Below are positions 56,330-64,000 of a DNA stretch of 64,000 nucleotides, piece by piece; the first letter of the stretch is position 1, and the number at the start of each line of letters is the position of its first letter. Where the stretch lies: NCBI RefSeq assembly GCF_000178115.2, contig NC_014828.1:1767310-1831309 (forward strand), in the 5' to 3' direction. A program made the position numbers and the translations under genes. The notes under the pieces are model-generated. The model did no database searches. It had not been told where the DNA came from and saw nothing but the letters and a program-made list of their open reading frames with translations. Source of the DNA: Ethanoligenens harbinense YUAN-3. Lineage in GTDB: Bacteria > Bacillota > Clostridia > Oscillospirales > Ethanoligenentaceae.

Positions 56330-57314
56330 CAGCTTACCTCCTGTTCTATAAAATGCTTGCTGTTTGATATCTAACAATATATGGTATTTGGCAAACAAAC
56401 TGGGAAGTTCCATAGGCACTTGCAGCTGCCCTGTTTACTCATAACGTACTTCTAAATCGCTTCGCAACGATTTAATAAAATTCCCCAATATTGGGTTTTC
56501 AAATCTTTCGCAGAAACTTTGCCGTTTCTGATTTGTCCTTATTCAAGATGAAACATACATGGACATGCATCGGCCACGTTTTTATAGGGAATAACGTATC
56601 CCCCTGGAATCAAGTAGCCAATACAACCTCGCTTACATCAAGTGTACCATTTTGGAGCTGAAATGGTAGAATCACCCTCACAAGCAATAAATCATCCCGG
56701 TTTTCTGCAATAAGTCGGTGTTCAATAATACAAGCCTTAGGTTTAAAAGCAGATTCCGGGTGATAGGAAGCTACGAACCTATCCATAAATTAAGGAATCA
56801 TTGGTAGATATAGAAAAAGCTTCAATGGATTTAATCACTGCGACCGTGGCTCTTATTTATGTGCGGGTTTGCATCCCGCCAGCTACCAATTTTGAAAAAC
56901 AGGTTTATTATCTTATCATGGCAAGTCTGGTCAAAAAAGATATGCGGGAAAAGCGCGTACGCAAAACGAAACACACCCCACAAAGTGAGGTGCGCGCCAT
57001 GCCTGCGGTCAAAAAAGACAGCTACAGACCGCAACCGGTGAGAAGAACCTGCATTCCAAGCATAAGATCTATTCTTCTCATTTTACATCAGCAGCATCTT
57101 TCCGCAAACAATTTCGAGGATTTACACAAATGTGAATGGAAATTTACATGCCCATAACAATCATTACATAAAGTGGGTGGAACAACTTTTAAACTGGAAG
57201 GAAAATGATAAGGTGGCACGAAACAGCACCTTTCTTGTGCTTCTATTTTAATTTTACCCGGCAATGTCGGGTATACGAAAAACGCTGAATTAAAGAAAGA
57301 AGGCCAGTTCAGAC
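56330..57314. other. gene-poor border region
   Basis: Almost 1 kb without a gene I can support. A 118-codon plus-strand frame (56801-57157) has no ribosome site and unconvincing sequence. Hairpins AGGTG...CACCT (57214-57234) and ACCCG...CGGGT (57257-57274) precede the large wall-protein gene, whose promoter I cannot define. Confidence 0.45.
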
Positions 57315-60300
57315 ATGAAAAAGAGGACGAAGAAAAAGTGGGCAGCGGCGGCAGTCGCGGCAGGGCTATGCATTGCACAGTTGCTGTCGTCGGCTTCTGT
57401 GTACGCCTTAGGTGCGATCGATATTCAGTCATCCGTATTCAAATCCGTAATTGATGAAGCAAAAACGACTATTTCACCCGGAGTCGGCCAAAAAACATTT
57501 ACATACGTAGACAAAGGCGACGGCAACCGGGTCGCCTGCTATGAGACGGATGTGGATCTGTCTGGGAAAAACGCCTCTCTGGTCGTCGGCATGCCCAACG
57601 ACGGGACGACTTTTGCCATGCAGTCCGTGCGTGACCAGGCGTCCGCCGCGATCAAAAACGGTAAAAATGTGGTAGCCGCCGTCAACGGCGATTTTTATAA
57701 CATGGCCACTGGCGAACCGAACAGCCTCATTATCAAAGACGGTGTGGAACTGCACGCCACCAACAATTCCGGCGGTTTCTTCGGTATTAAAAAAGACGGC
57801 ACCGCCGTCATCGGCGATGTCGCTACCTATAATCAAATCAAGGACGACCTGCAAGAGGCCATGAGCAGCAACACCTTGCTGGTGCAAAACGGCAAAATTG
57901 TGGGCAGCAGCACGGATCTGGAACCGCGCACAGCCGTCGGCATCCGTGCAGACGGCAGTGTGTTTTTCATCGTGATCGACGGCCGTCAAAGCCCCTATTC
58001 GGAGGGCATTACGCTGACCAATCTCGCCAAACTGATGTTGGACGACGGTGCGGTGCAGGCCGCCAATCTGGATGGCGGCGGTTCCTCCACATTTGCGACC
58101 AAAACGCCCGGCGACGACAGTCTGACGGTGAAGAATTCACCGTCAGACAATGATGAACGCCCGGTGGCGAACTCCTGGTTCATCGTTTCCAATGTTCAGC
58201 CGGATCACCAGTTTGCAAGCGCATATATCACCCAGCGCGACATGACTTACACACCCGGCACGACGGTGAACTTTACCGCGAAGGGTGTCGATAAAGACGG
58301 CTATTCCGCCACTCTGCCAGCCAACGGATTGACTTGGAGCCTTACGGATGCGTCGTACGGCTCCATTGATGCGGCTACCGGCGTTTTTCAGTCAAACGGC
58401 AAGACCGGCCAGGTGGGCATACAGCTTTCTTATAACGGTACGGTGGCCGACACGGCATACATAGAACTTGAACTGCCGGATACGTTTTCGTCCCCGCAGA
58501 CCAGCGTGATTGTTCAGCCGGGCGACACCAACTCGCTTGGTCTTACGGCGACGTATCAGGGCCGCACCGTGCACTTTTCCGCGTCGGATGTGACGTGGAC
58601 CATTCCGAACAATCTGGGCACGGTTAACGGCGATAACGCGTTTGTTGCAGGTTCCGCCACAGGAAGTGGCGATGTTACCATCGCGTTTAACCACACGAAT
58701 CTTTCCGTTACTCTCCATGTCCAGGTTGGGCAAGACCCGGTCGTGGTCGAGGACTGCGAAGAGTTGACGGATGACGCTACCGCACAGTCGCTTTGGACCT
58801 CCACGCCCGGTAAACGCGGCGAAAAAATCAGCGTGGGTGCCAGCAGCTATCCTGATTCGCCTGTGCGGTTTGGCAACCACGCCGCGCGGGTGGATTTTGA
58901 TTTCACCGGTGCGCAGTCCCAGACGACCCTGATTGCTTATGCCGGACCAAAAACCGTAACGAAAAGTGCGTCGGGCTCGCCAACAAGCATCGGCGTTTGG
59001 GTTTACGGTACGCCGGAAACGCAGGGTATGTGTCTCTGGTTTGGCCTTGTGGACGGAAATGGAAAAAATTTCGGCGTTTATATGCCGCCAGAGGCCGGTG
59101 AGCCGAGCATCGCAAATCTGGGGCAAATCTATTGGGAAGGCTGGAAATATGTCAGTTGCCCCATTAACACAACGCTGCATCCCGGTCCCTACACGCAACA
59201 GGGCGGCGGATATGCCGCCGGTATTATCTCGTTGCATTCCGGCATGGCGGGTGGCGGCCCGATGACCAAGGGCAGCATCTACTTTGATAACTTCCGTTTT
59301 GTCTATGGAACAGCCAACGATGACTTGACCGCGCCGGTTATCGACTCAGTGAATGTGGACGGCAAAACATACAACACGTCCTCCGTCAGCATTACGACGG
59401 CCATTCACGACGTGGTCGAGGCAAATGAGAGCGGCATCAACTGGGATCGCAACCGCATCTGGGTGGACGGCGTGGAGTATACCAATGTCGCCGGCCATTA
59501 CTCGTACGACAAAGACGGCACGTTCACCCTTTCCGGCTACAAATGGGCGGATGGCGTGCACCATGTGCATCTGTCCATCCAGGACAATTTCGGCAACGAG
59601 ACGGACAAGGACGCCTACTTTACCGTAAACACCGGCAACGGCACCGGCGTCTCGCTGGCGCCGCTGGGCGCGAGCGCACCGCTGGGCGGCACCTACTCCT
59701 TAGCGCTGAACGCGGACGACCTGTCCAACGTCACGGGCGCAACGGCCACCGTCAACATCGGCACCGGTTTCCCGGTCACGGGCGTGGATTTTGCCGCCAG
59801 CGCCGCCGGCAGCACGTATCAGTATGACGCCTCCACCGGCAACGTGACGCTCAATCTCACAAACACCGGCGCGGCCAAAGGCGCGGGCACGCTGGCAACC
59901 ATCCATGTGTCGGTGCCGGCCGGCACCGCGCAGGGAACGTCGATTTCCTACGGCATCACCGGTGGCACCGCGACCTATGCCGCCGCGCAGGGCGACAGCT
60001 TCAACGGTACCTTTGCCAGCACGTCCGGTACCGTTCCGGTTTCCGCCGGGCTGACCGTCTCGGTCGGGCAGATGGTTGTGGGCGCGAACGGGCAGATTTC
60101 CGTCACGACGGCGGACGGTAAGCCCGCCACGGGCGCGGACGTGTCTTTCACGCCCGCCGGCGGCTCCGCAGAGGACCTCGGCGTTACCGACGCAAACGGC
60201 AATTTGTCCAACGCCGCACCCACTCAGCAAGCACAGAAATTCACGCTTTCCGCGCAGCTTGGCGCAGCGTACAGCTTCCAGACGGCGGGGCAGTCGTTCA

Positions 60301-62957
60301 ACCCGCAGAAGAGCGCCGCGCCCGCCAACCTGCTGGCCGGTTCCACACAGGACCCGACCACCGAAAAAACATTCACCTGGATGACCAACCCGCTGCAAGG
60401 CAACGATCAGGCAATCATGCAGGTGGCCAAACAGGATGATTACACCAAAAACGGAGATAGCGCCTTTACCAATTACACCGGTACCCGGCAGCTCATCACT
60501 TACTCCGCTGACAGCAGCGCCATCAAGCTCAGCTCGGTCACGGCAACCGGCCTGACCCCCGGTACGACCTATGCCTACCGCGTGGGCGACGGCGCCAACT
60601 GGTCCGATGTGCGCAGCTTCACCACGCTGACGCCGGACGACTCGAATCTCACCTTCAACGTATTCGGCGACACGCAGGTGACGGACGCCAGCGGCCTGAA
60701 CGATTACAGCCAGTTCCTCACCGATATTGAAACCGCGGCGACCAAATCCGACTTTGCCATCCATGTAGGCGATTTCACCGACGACCAGACCATTTTCAAT
60801 GAGATGGATATCACCGCCAATATGCTCAGCGCACACTCAATCTTTGATTCTATCGACACCATCCACGTAATGGGCAACCACGAGCTTCAGGGCGACGACG
60901 GCACGAAGTCCGCCGCCATCCTCGGCATGCCTAATACAAACGGACCGGCGTGCGATAAAGCGGGCACCTACTCGGTCGACTACGGCAACATGCACATCGC
61001 CGTGCTGGGCTGGACGGACAGCGTGGATGTGATGAACCAGAAACTGAACTGGCTGCGGCAGGACATGAAAGCTACCCAAAAGACCTGGAAAATCATCGCG
61101 CTGCACCAGCCTGCTTTCAACAAAAACCCGGCGGACAGCGCGACCTTAATCTACGACACGCTGCCGCAGGTATGCGACGAGCTGGGCGTGGACCTTGTGT
61201 TCAACGGCCATGATCACTCCTACGGCCGCACCTATCCCATCTATAACAAAACGCCTGTGACCACCAATCCCACCAACTGCAACAACGGCACCGTCTACAT
61301 CGCCGCCGGCCACACCGGAGACAAAACGTACGACATCGACCCGGTCTATCCCAACGCTTTCGTCACCTATCAACAGGAGGCCAACAAGGACGATAAGGTC
61401 TACCTCACCTGCACGGTGAACAACAACAAGATGCACATTGCCGTGAAGGATTCCGAAAACGGCCTGACGACCGACGACGTGACGCTGACCGCCCATCAGG
61501 CGGACAAGACCGCGCTGCAGTCGGCCATCACCGGTGCGCAGGCGCTGCACGACGCGGCCGTGGCCGGCAACCACGAGGGCAACTATCCGCAGAGCGCTAT
61601 TGGTGCGCTTCAAACCGCGCTGGATGCCGCGAACGCGGTGAACAGCGACGTCAACGCCACGCCGGAGGGCGTGGCCGCGGCTGTGACCGCGCTGAACACG
61701 GCAACGGCCGCATTCCAGAGCGCGGTCGTGACCGTAAACCGCACGCAGTTGAACGCGCTGGCGGCCAGCGCCGCAAAGCTCGACACCACGAAATACACGC
61801 CTGACAGTTGGAAACCGTTTGGCGCCGCGCTGAGCGCCGCGCAGACGTTGCTGGCCGGCCACCCCAGCCAGAGCGAGATCGACGACGCGTTCACCGCGCT
61901 GTTGACGGCCGAAAACGGGCTGGTGTTTGCGGCGGACAAATCCGCGCTGCAGCAGCTGGTCGACGCATCGAAGAACACGGATACGTCGGACGACAAGCCC
62001 GCGCGCGTGCAGGCCCTAACCGATGCGCTGACCGCCGCGCAAAAGGTGCTGGACGACCCAGACGCCACGCAGGCCGATGCGGACAGCGCGTTCACGACCC
62101 TGCTGCAGGCGCTGACCAACCTGCAGGAGATCGCGGACCGCACCGACCTTAATGCCCTGATTGCTACCGTGCAGGCGTTCGACGGCGGCAAATACACCAA
62201 AGCAAGCTGGCAGGCGCTTCAAACGGCGCTGACCGCCGCCCAGGCGGCCACCGCCAACTTGGACAACGATGCGTCTGATATCCAGACCGCCTACAACAAT
62301 CTGTCGGCCGCGGCGACCGCGCTGGTTCCTATCGCCAACAAGGCCTCGCTGAACAACTCCATCGCGCTGGCAAGCCAGATCCTTGCCGACGCGGACAGTT
62401 ACGCACCCGCCACGTTGAGCGGCCTTTCCGACCTCGTGGCGCAAGCCAAGGCCGTGCAGGCGCAGGATGACGCCACACAGGACGCGGTGAACAGCACGGA
62501 CAGCGCGCTGATTGGCGCACTCGCCAAGGTGCGTGTCAAAGCGAATAAGACCGAGTTGACCACGCTGGTAAACACGGCGTCAAATCTGACGCTGGCCCAA
62601 TATACCGCGGCGAGCGCAGAAAAGCTCCGGCAGGCGTTGACGGCGGCCGAAGCGGCGCTTGCGGATGAAAATGTCACGCAGGACGCGGTCAATACGCTGA
62701 CGGCCAATCTGCAAAGCGCGGTGAACGGCCTGGTGCTCACCGCGACCGGGTATGCGACGGCATCGTCTGCTGCCTCATCCGCTTCTGGCACAACTTCGGC
62801 CGCTTCTTCCGCCGCCTCATCCTCCGGCTCGAACGCGGCCAGCCCGAAAACGGGCGCCGCGCAGGCGGCTGCGCTGCCGGCCGTCGCGGCAGGTCTCGCG
62901 GGCGTATGCGGCATCGTCATCGTGCTGTTCCGCCGTCGGAAAAGGGGAAACCGGTAA
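57315..62957 (+). CDS. wall-anchored phosphodiester glycosidase / metallophosphatase with FIVAR repeats
   Basis: 1880 residues. Signal peptide (1-32); NAGPA-type phosphodiester glycosidase domain (about 60-295: VVAAVNGDFYN, QNGKIVGSS, ANLDGGGSST); two Ig/Big-like segments (300-475); a carbohydrate-binding-like jelly roll (480-670); an Ig-like and a cohesin/dockerin-neighbour-like beta region (675-995); an FN3-like lead (1000-1105); a calcineurin-type phosphatase (1113-1390: FGDTQ, GDFTDD, GNHE, LHQP, NGHDHSYGRT); about six FIVAR-type helical repeats (1395-1815); Ser/Ala linker; SPKTG (1843-1847), helix and RRRKR tail. Ribosome site is weak. It probably trims phosphorylated glycans outside the cell. 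Confidence 0.9.
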   Translation: MKKRTKKKWAAAAVAAGLCIAQLLSSASVYALGAIDIQSSVFKSVIDEAKTTISPGVGQKTFTYVDKGDGNRVACYETDVDLSGKNASLVVGMPNDGTTFAMQSVRDQASAAIKNGKNVVAAVNGDFYNMATGEPNSLIIKDGVELHATNNSGGFFGIKKDGTAVIGDVATYNQIKDDLQEAMSSNTLLVQNGKIVGSSTDLEPRTAVGIRADGSVFFIVIDGRQSPYSEGITLTNLAKLMLDDGAVQAANLDGGGSSTFATKTPGDDSLTVKNSPSDNDERPVANSWFIVSNVQPDHQFASAYITQRDMTYTPGTTVNFTAKGVDKDGYSATLPANGLTWSLTDASYGSIDAATGVFQSNGKTGQVGIQLSYNGTVADTAYIELELPDTFSSPQTSVIVQPGDTNSLGLTATYQGRTVHFSASDVTWTIPNNLGTVNGDNAFVAGSATGSGDVTIAFNHTNLSVTLHVQVGQDPVVVEDCEELTDDATAQSLWTSTPGKRGEKISVGASSYPDSPVRFGNHAARVDFDFTGAQSQTTLIAYAGPKTVTKSASGSPTSIGVWVYGTPETQGMCLWFGLVDGNGKNFGVYMPPEAGEPSIANLGQIYWEGWKYVSCPINTTLHPGPYTQQGGGYAAGIISLHSGMAGGGPMTKGSIYFDNFRFVYGTANDDLTAPVIDSVNVDGKTYNTSSVSITTAIHDVVEANESGINWDRNRIWVDGVEYTNVAGHYSYDKDGTFTLSGYKWADGVHHVHLSIQDNFGNETDKDAYFTVNTGNGTGVSLAPLGASAPLGGTYSLALNADDLSNVTGATATVNIGTGFPVTGVDFAASAAGSTYQYDASTGNVTLNLTNTGAAKGAGTLATIHVSVPAGTAQGTSISYGITGGTATYAAAQGDSFNGTFASTSGTVPVSAGLTVSVGQMVVGANGQISVTTADGKPATGADVSFTPAGGSAEDLGVTDANGNLSNAAPTQQAQKFTLSAQLGAAYSFQTAGQSFNPQKSAAPANLLAGSTQDPTTEKTFTWMTNPLQGNDQAIMQVAKQDDYTKNGDSAFTNYTGTRQLITYSADSSAIKLSSVTATGLTPGTTYAYRVGDGANWSDVRSFTTLTPDDSNLTFNVFGDTQVTDASGLNDYSQFLTDIETAATKSDFAIHVGDFTDDQTIFNEMDITANMLSAHSIFDSIDTIHVMGNHELQGDDGTKSAAILGMPNTNGPACDKAGTYSVDYGNMHIAVLGWTDSVDVMNQKLNWLRQDMKATQKTWKIIALHQPAFNKNPADSATLIYDTLPQVCDELGVDLVFNGHDHSYGRTYPIYNKTPVTTNPTNCNNGTVYIAAGHTGDKTYDIDPVYPNAFVTYQQEANKDDKVYLTCTVNNNKMHIAVKDSENGLTTDDVTLTAHQADKTALQSAITGAQALHDAAVAGNHEGNYPQSAIGALQTALDAANAVNSDVNATPEGVAAAVTALNTATAAFQSAVVTVNRTQLNALAASAAKLDTTKYTPDSWKPFGAALSAAQTLLAGHPSQSEIDDAFTALLTAENGLVFAADKSALQQLVDASKNTDTSDDKPARVQALTDALTAAQKVLDDPDATQADADSAFTTLLQALTNLQEIADRTDLNALIATVQAFDGGKYTKASWQALQTALTAAQAATANLDNDASDIQTAYNNLSAAATALVPIANKASLNNSIALASQILADADSYAPATLSGLSDLVAQAKAVQAQDDATQDAVNSTDSALIGALAKVRVKANKTELTTLVNTASNLTLAQYTAASAEKLRQALTAAEAALADENVTQDAVNTLTANLQSAVNGLVLTATGYATASSAASSASGTTSAASSAASSSGSNAASPKTGAAQAAALPAVAAGLAGVCGIVIVLFRRRKRGNR

Positions 62958-63002
62958 TCCAAAGAATTTGACCGCATAACGGGTCTCAAACTCGACATCC
63001 TG

Positions 63003-63317
63003 TCAAAAATCCCGCCGTCCACTCCTAAAGAGCGAACGGCGGGATTTTTTTGCAGTTTTTTGCAAAAGCGCCTCGAACCGACGCATGTAGTCATCAAGCG
63101 CAGCACGAGCCGCGTTAAAATCCGCAACAGTCGGGGGACAGGCATCGGTCTCGACGGCTCCGGATACTTTTAGGCGGACTGTTCGGTACTCGAAAAACTT
63201 CTCATGAAAATGTGGGTAATTGCGGCCTGAGGAGATAATTTCCCATCTCGTCGCGCTGGGCGGTGTAATCAAAGCCAGCAGTTCAACTGGTGGTTTTGAT
63301 TGCCTGTTCAACGACAA
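63003..63317 (-). CDS. doubtful small ORF
   Basis: 104 codons (MSLNRQSKPPVELLALITPP ... RRDF) on the minus strand. A stretch such as FNAARAALDDYMRRFEALLQ looks protein-like, but there is no ribosome site and its last 15 codons run through the terminator of the wall-protein gene. Possibly the fossil of a gene. I cannot assign a function. Confidence 0.25.
   Translation of the reverse strand: MSLNRQSKPPVELLALITPPSATRWEIISSGRNYPHFHEKFFEYRTVRLKVSGAVETDACPPTVADFNAARAALDDYMRRFEALLQKTAKKSRRSLFRSGRRDF
63005..63050 (+). terminator. terminator of the wall-protein gene
   Basis: AAATCCCGCCGT and ACGGCGGGATTT around a 16-nt loop, followed by T-rich sequence. Confidence 0.85.
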
Positions 63318-63422
63318 AAAAGATATAGCGTAATCGCGGGCACTGCCCGCTGGGAAGTGTGGTCATGAAAGATGAGAACAAGGCACGAACGGGAGCAAAG
63401 GAATGAACGCATCATCACTCGA

Positions 63423-64000
63423 TTAGTTATGCTTCGCTTTACTCTCCAAATGATCGTTGATCAAAAGCATACTCAGTAAAAGCGTGACTGCAAGTGCGAC
63501 TCCATAAACCAAGAACAATTTATCAATAGCCATAATTGGAATCATTTTTCCACCGATGGCAGTTCCGATGCCTCCACCGCCCATAAAACAAAAGGCTACC
63601 AGCGACATGGCGACTCCGCGCGCCTTTTGTGCAAATCCCGTGGCTCTCATGAGCAAAGTGGAGTGAGTGAAAATAAAACCAAGGCCAAGCAATGCGATTC
63701 CGATCACAAGAAGCACAAGCTGTTTTCCAAAGAGGTAGAGAATCATATCTGCGGCCGACGCCGACAGCAGGCCGATCATAACCAGCTTTTTAGCACCTGT
63801 TTTTTTTACGATCTTTCCGCTGAGCCTGCCGCCAATGACCGTCATAATGCCGAAAGCCGTCATAATCAGGCCAATATAAAAGTAGTTAAACCCATACGTC
63901 TTGGAAATAAACGCTCCGGCATAGGAGAAGCTGCCCACAATAAACATGCCTTCCAACAGAACAACGATATAAGTAAACAGGCTTTTCGATGTGCTCAGCA
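63423..64000 (-). CDS. MFS transporter, C-terminal part (runs off the edge)
   Basis: Frame continues past 64000; the visible part is the second half of a major facilitator transporter. Helices GFNYFYIGLIMTAFGIMTV, VMIGLLSASAADMILYLF, LVLLVIGIALLGLGFIF, GVAMSLVAFCFMGGGGIG and YGVALAVTLLLSMLLI, with the RLSGKIVKKTGAKKL loop between, typical of motif A in the second half. Substrate unknown, likely drug or sugar efflux. Confidence 0.82.
   Translation of the reverse strand, partial: LSTSKSLFTYIVVLLEGMFIVGSFSYAGAFISKTYGFNYFYIGLIMTAFGIMTVIGGRLSGKIVKKTGAKKLVMIGLLSASAADMILYLFGKQLVLLVIGIALLGLGFIFTHSTLLMRATGFAQKARGVAMSLVAFCFMGGGGIGTAIGGKMIPIMAIDKLFLVYGVALAVTLLLSMLLINDHLESKAKHN

Noticed and set aside
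56801-57157. 118-codon plus-strand frame
   Set aside because: No ribosome site and uneven composition; overlaps a shadow on the other strand.
57205-57245. T-box-like GGTGGCAC before the wall-protein gene
   Set aside because: The key T-box bases and a following terminator are missing, and the gene is not an amino-acid gene.

Overview
The window looks like chromosome from a GC-rich member of the Clostridia, most like an Oscillospiraceae/Ruminococcaceae-type organism. The reasons are Firmicutes gene order (lepA-hemW-hrcA-grpE-dnaK with a CIRCE operator; obg-mrnC), strong AGGAGG-type ribosome binding sites with frequent TTG/GTG starts, anaerobic pyruvate formate-lyase, and sporulation-type families (DUF3794, CotF-like). 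The taxon is inferred, not proven.

Positions 1-34,760 are core chromosome. From left to right: heat-shock operon (hrcA, grpE, dnaK; dnaJ not in view); lepA-hemW; cdd-rsmA; rpsO; a 48-residue Asn/Gln-rich protein; an operon iscS-thiI-cinA-sortase B; pyrG and a DODA-like dioxygenase on the other strand; rplU-rpmA; lgt-folD; a pair of M16 peptidases; obg-mrnC-yitT; pflB-pflA behind a ZTP (pfl) riboswitch; a phospholipase C-like gene with a GT4 glycosyltransferase; a DUF3794 protein divergent from an unknown Pro-rich protein; deoC; an NlpC/P60 hydrolase; and tRNA-Leu(CAA).

Positions about 34,760-57,200 are an AT-richer accessory region just downstream of the tRNA. It holds a truncated large serine recombinase, IS3 remnants, a RexA/RexB-like gene pair (first gene frameshifted), a YejK/NdpA-type nucleoid protein, an intact IS66-family element with a perfect 8-bp target duplication, a decayed IS21-family element beginning 2 bp beyond it, a BglII-like nuclease with an MT-A70 methyltransferase, an Xre-type regulator with a 36-bp perfect inverted repeat between two divergent sets of uncharacterised genes that include membrane proteins, a TetR-hydrolase operon, gene fragments, and a coat-protein/DUF421 module.

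Positions 57,315-62,957 return to GC-rich coding with one 1880-residue secreted, wall-anchored protein. It combines a phosphodiester glycosidase domain, a metallophosphatase domain, about six FIVAR-type repeats and an SPKTG sorting signal. The class B sortase at 9,305-10,096 is a plausible anchoring enzyme. The right edge holds a partial MFS transporter.

The best candidates for something undescribed are the Xre-controlled membrane cluster (46,490-49,793), the RexAB-like pair (36,524-38,042) and the bifunctional wall protein. No CRISPR array was seen.
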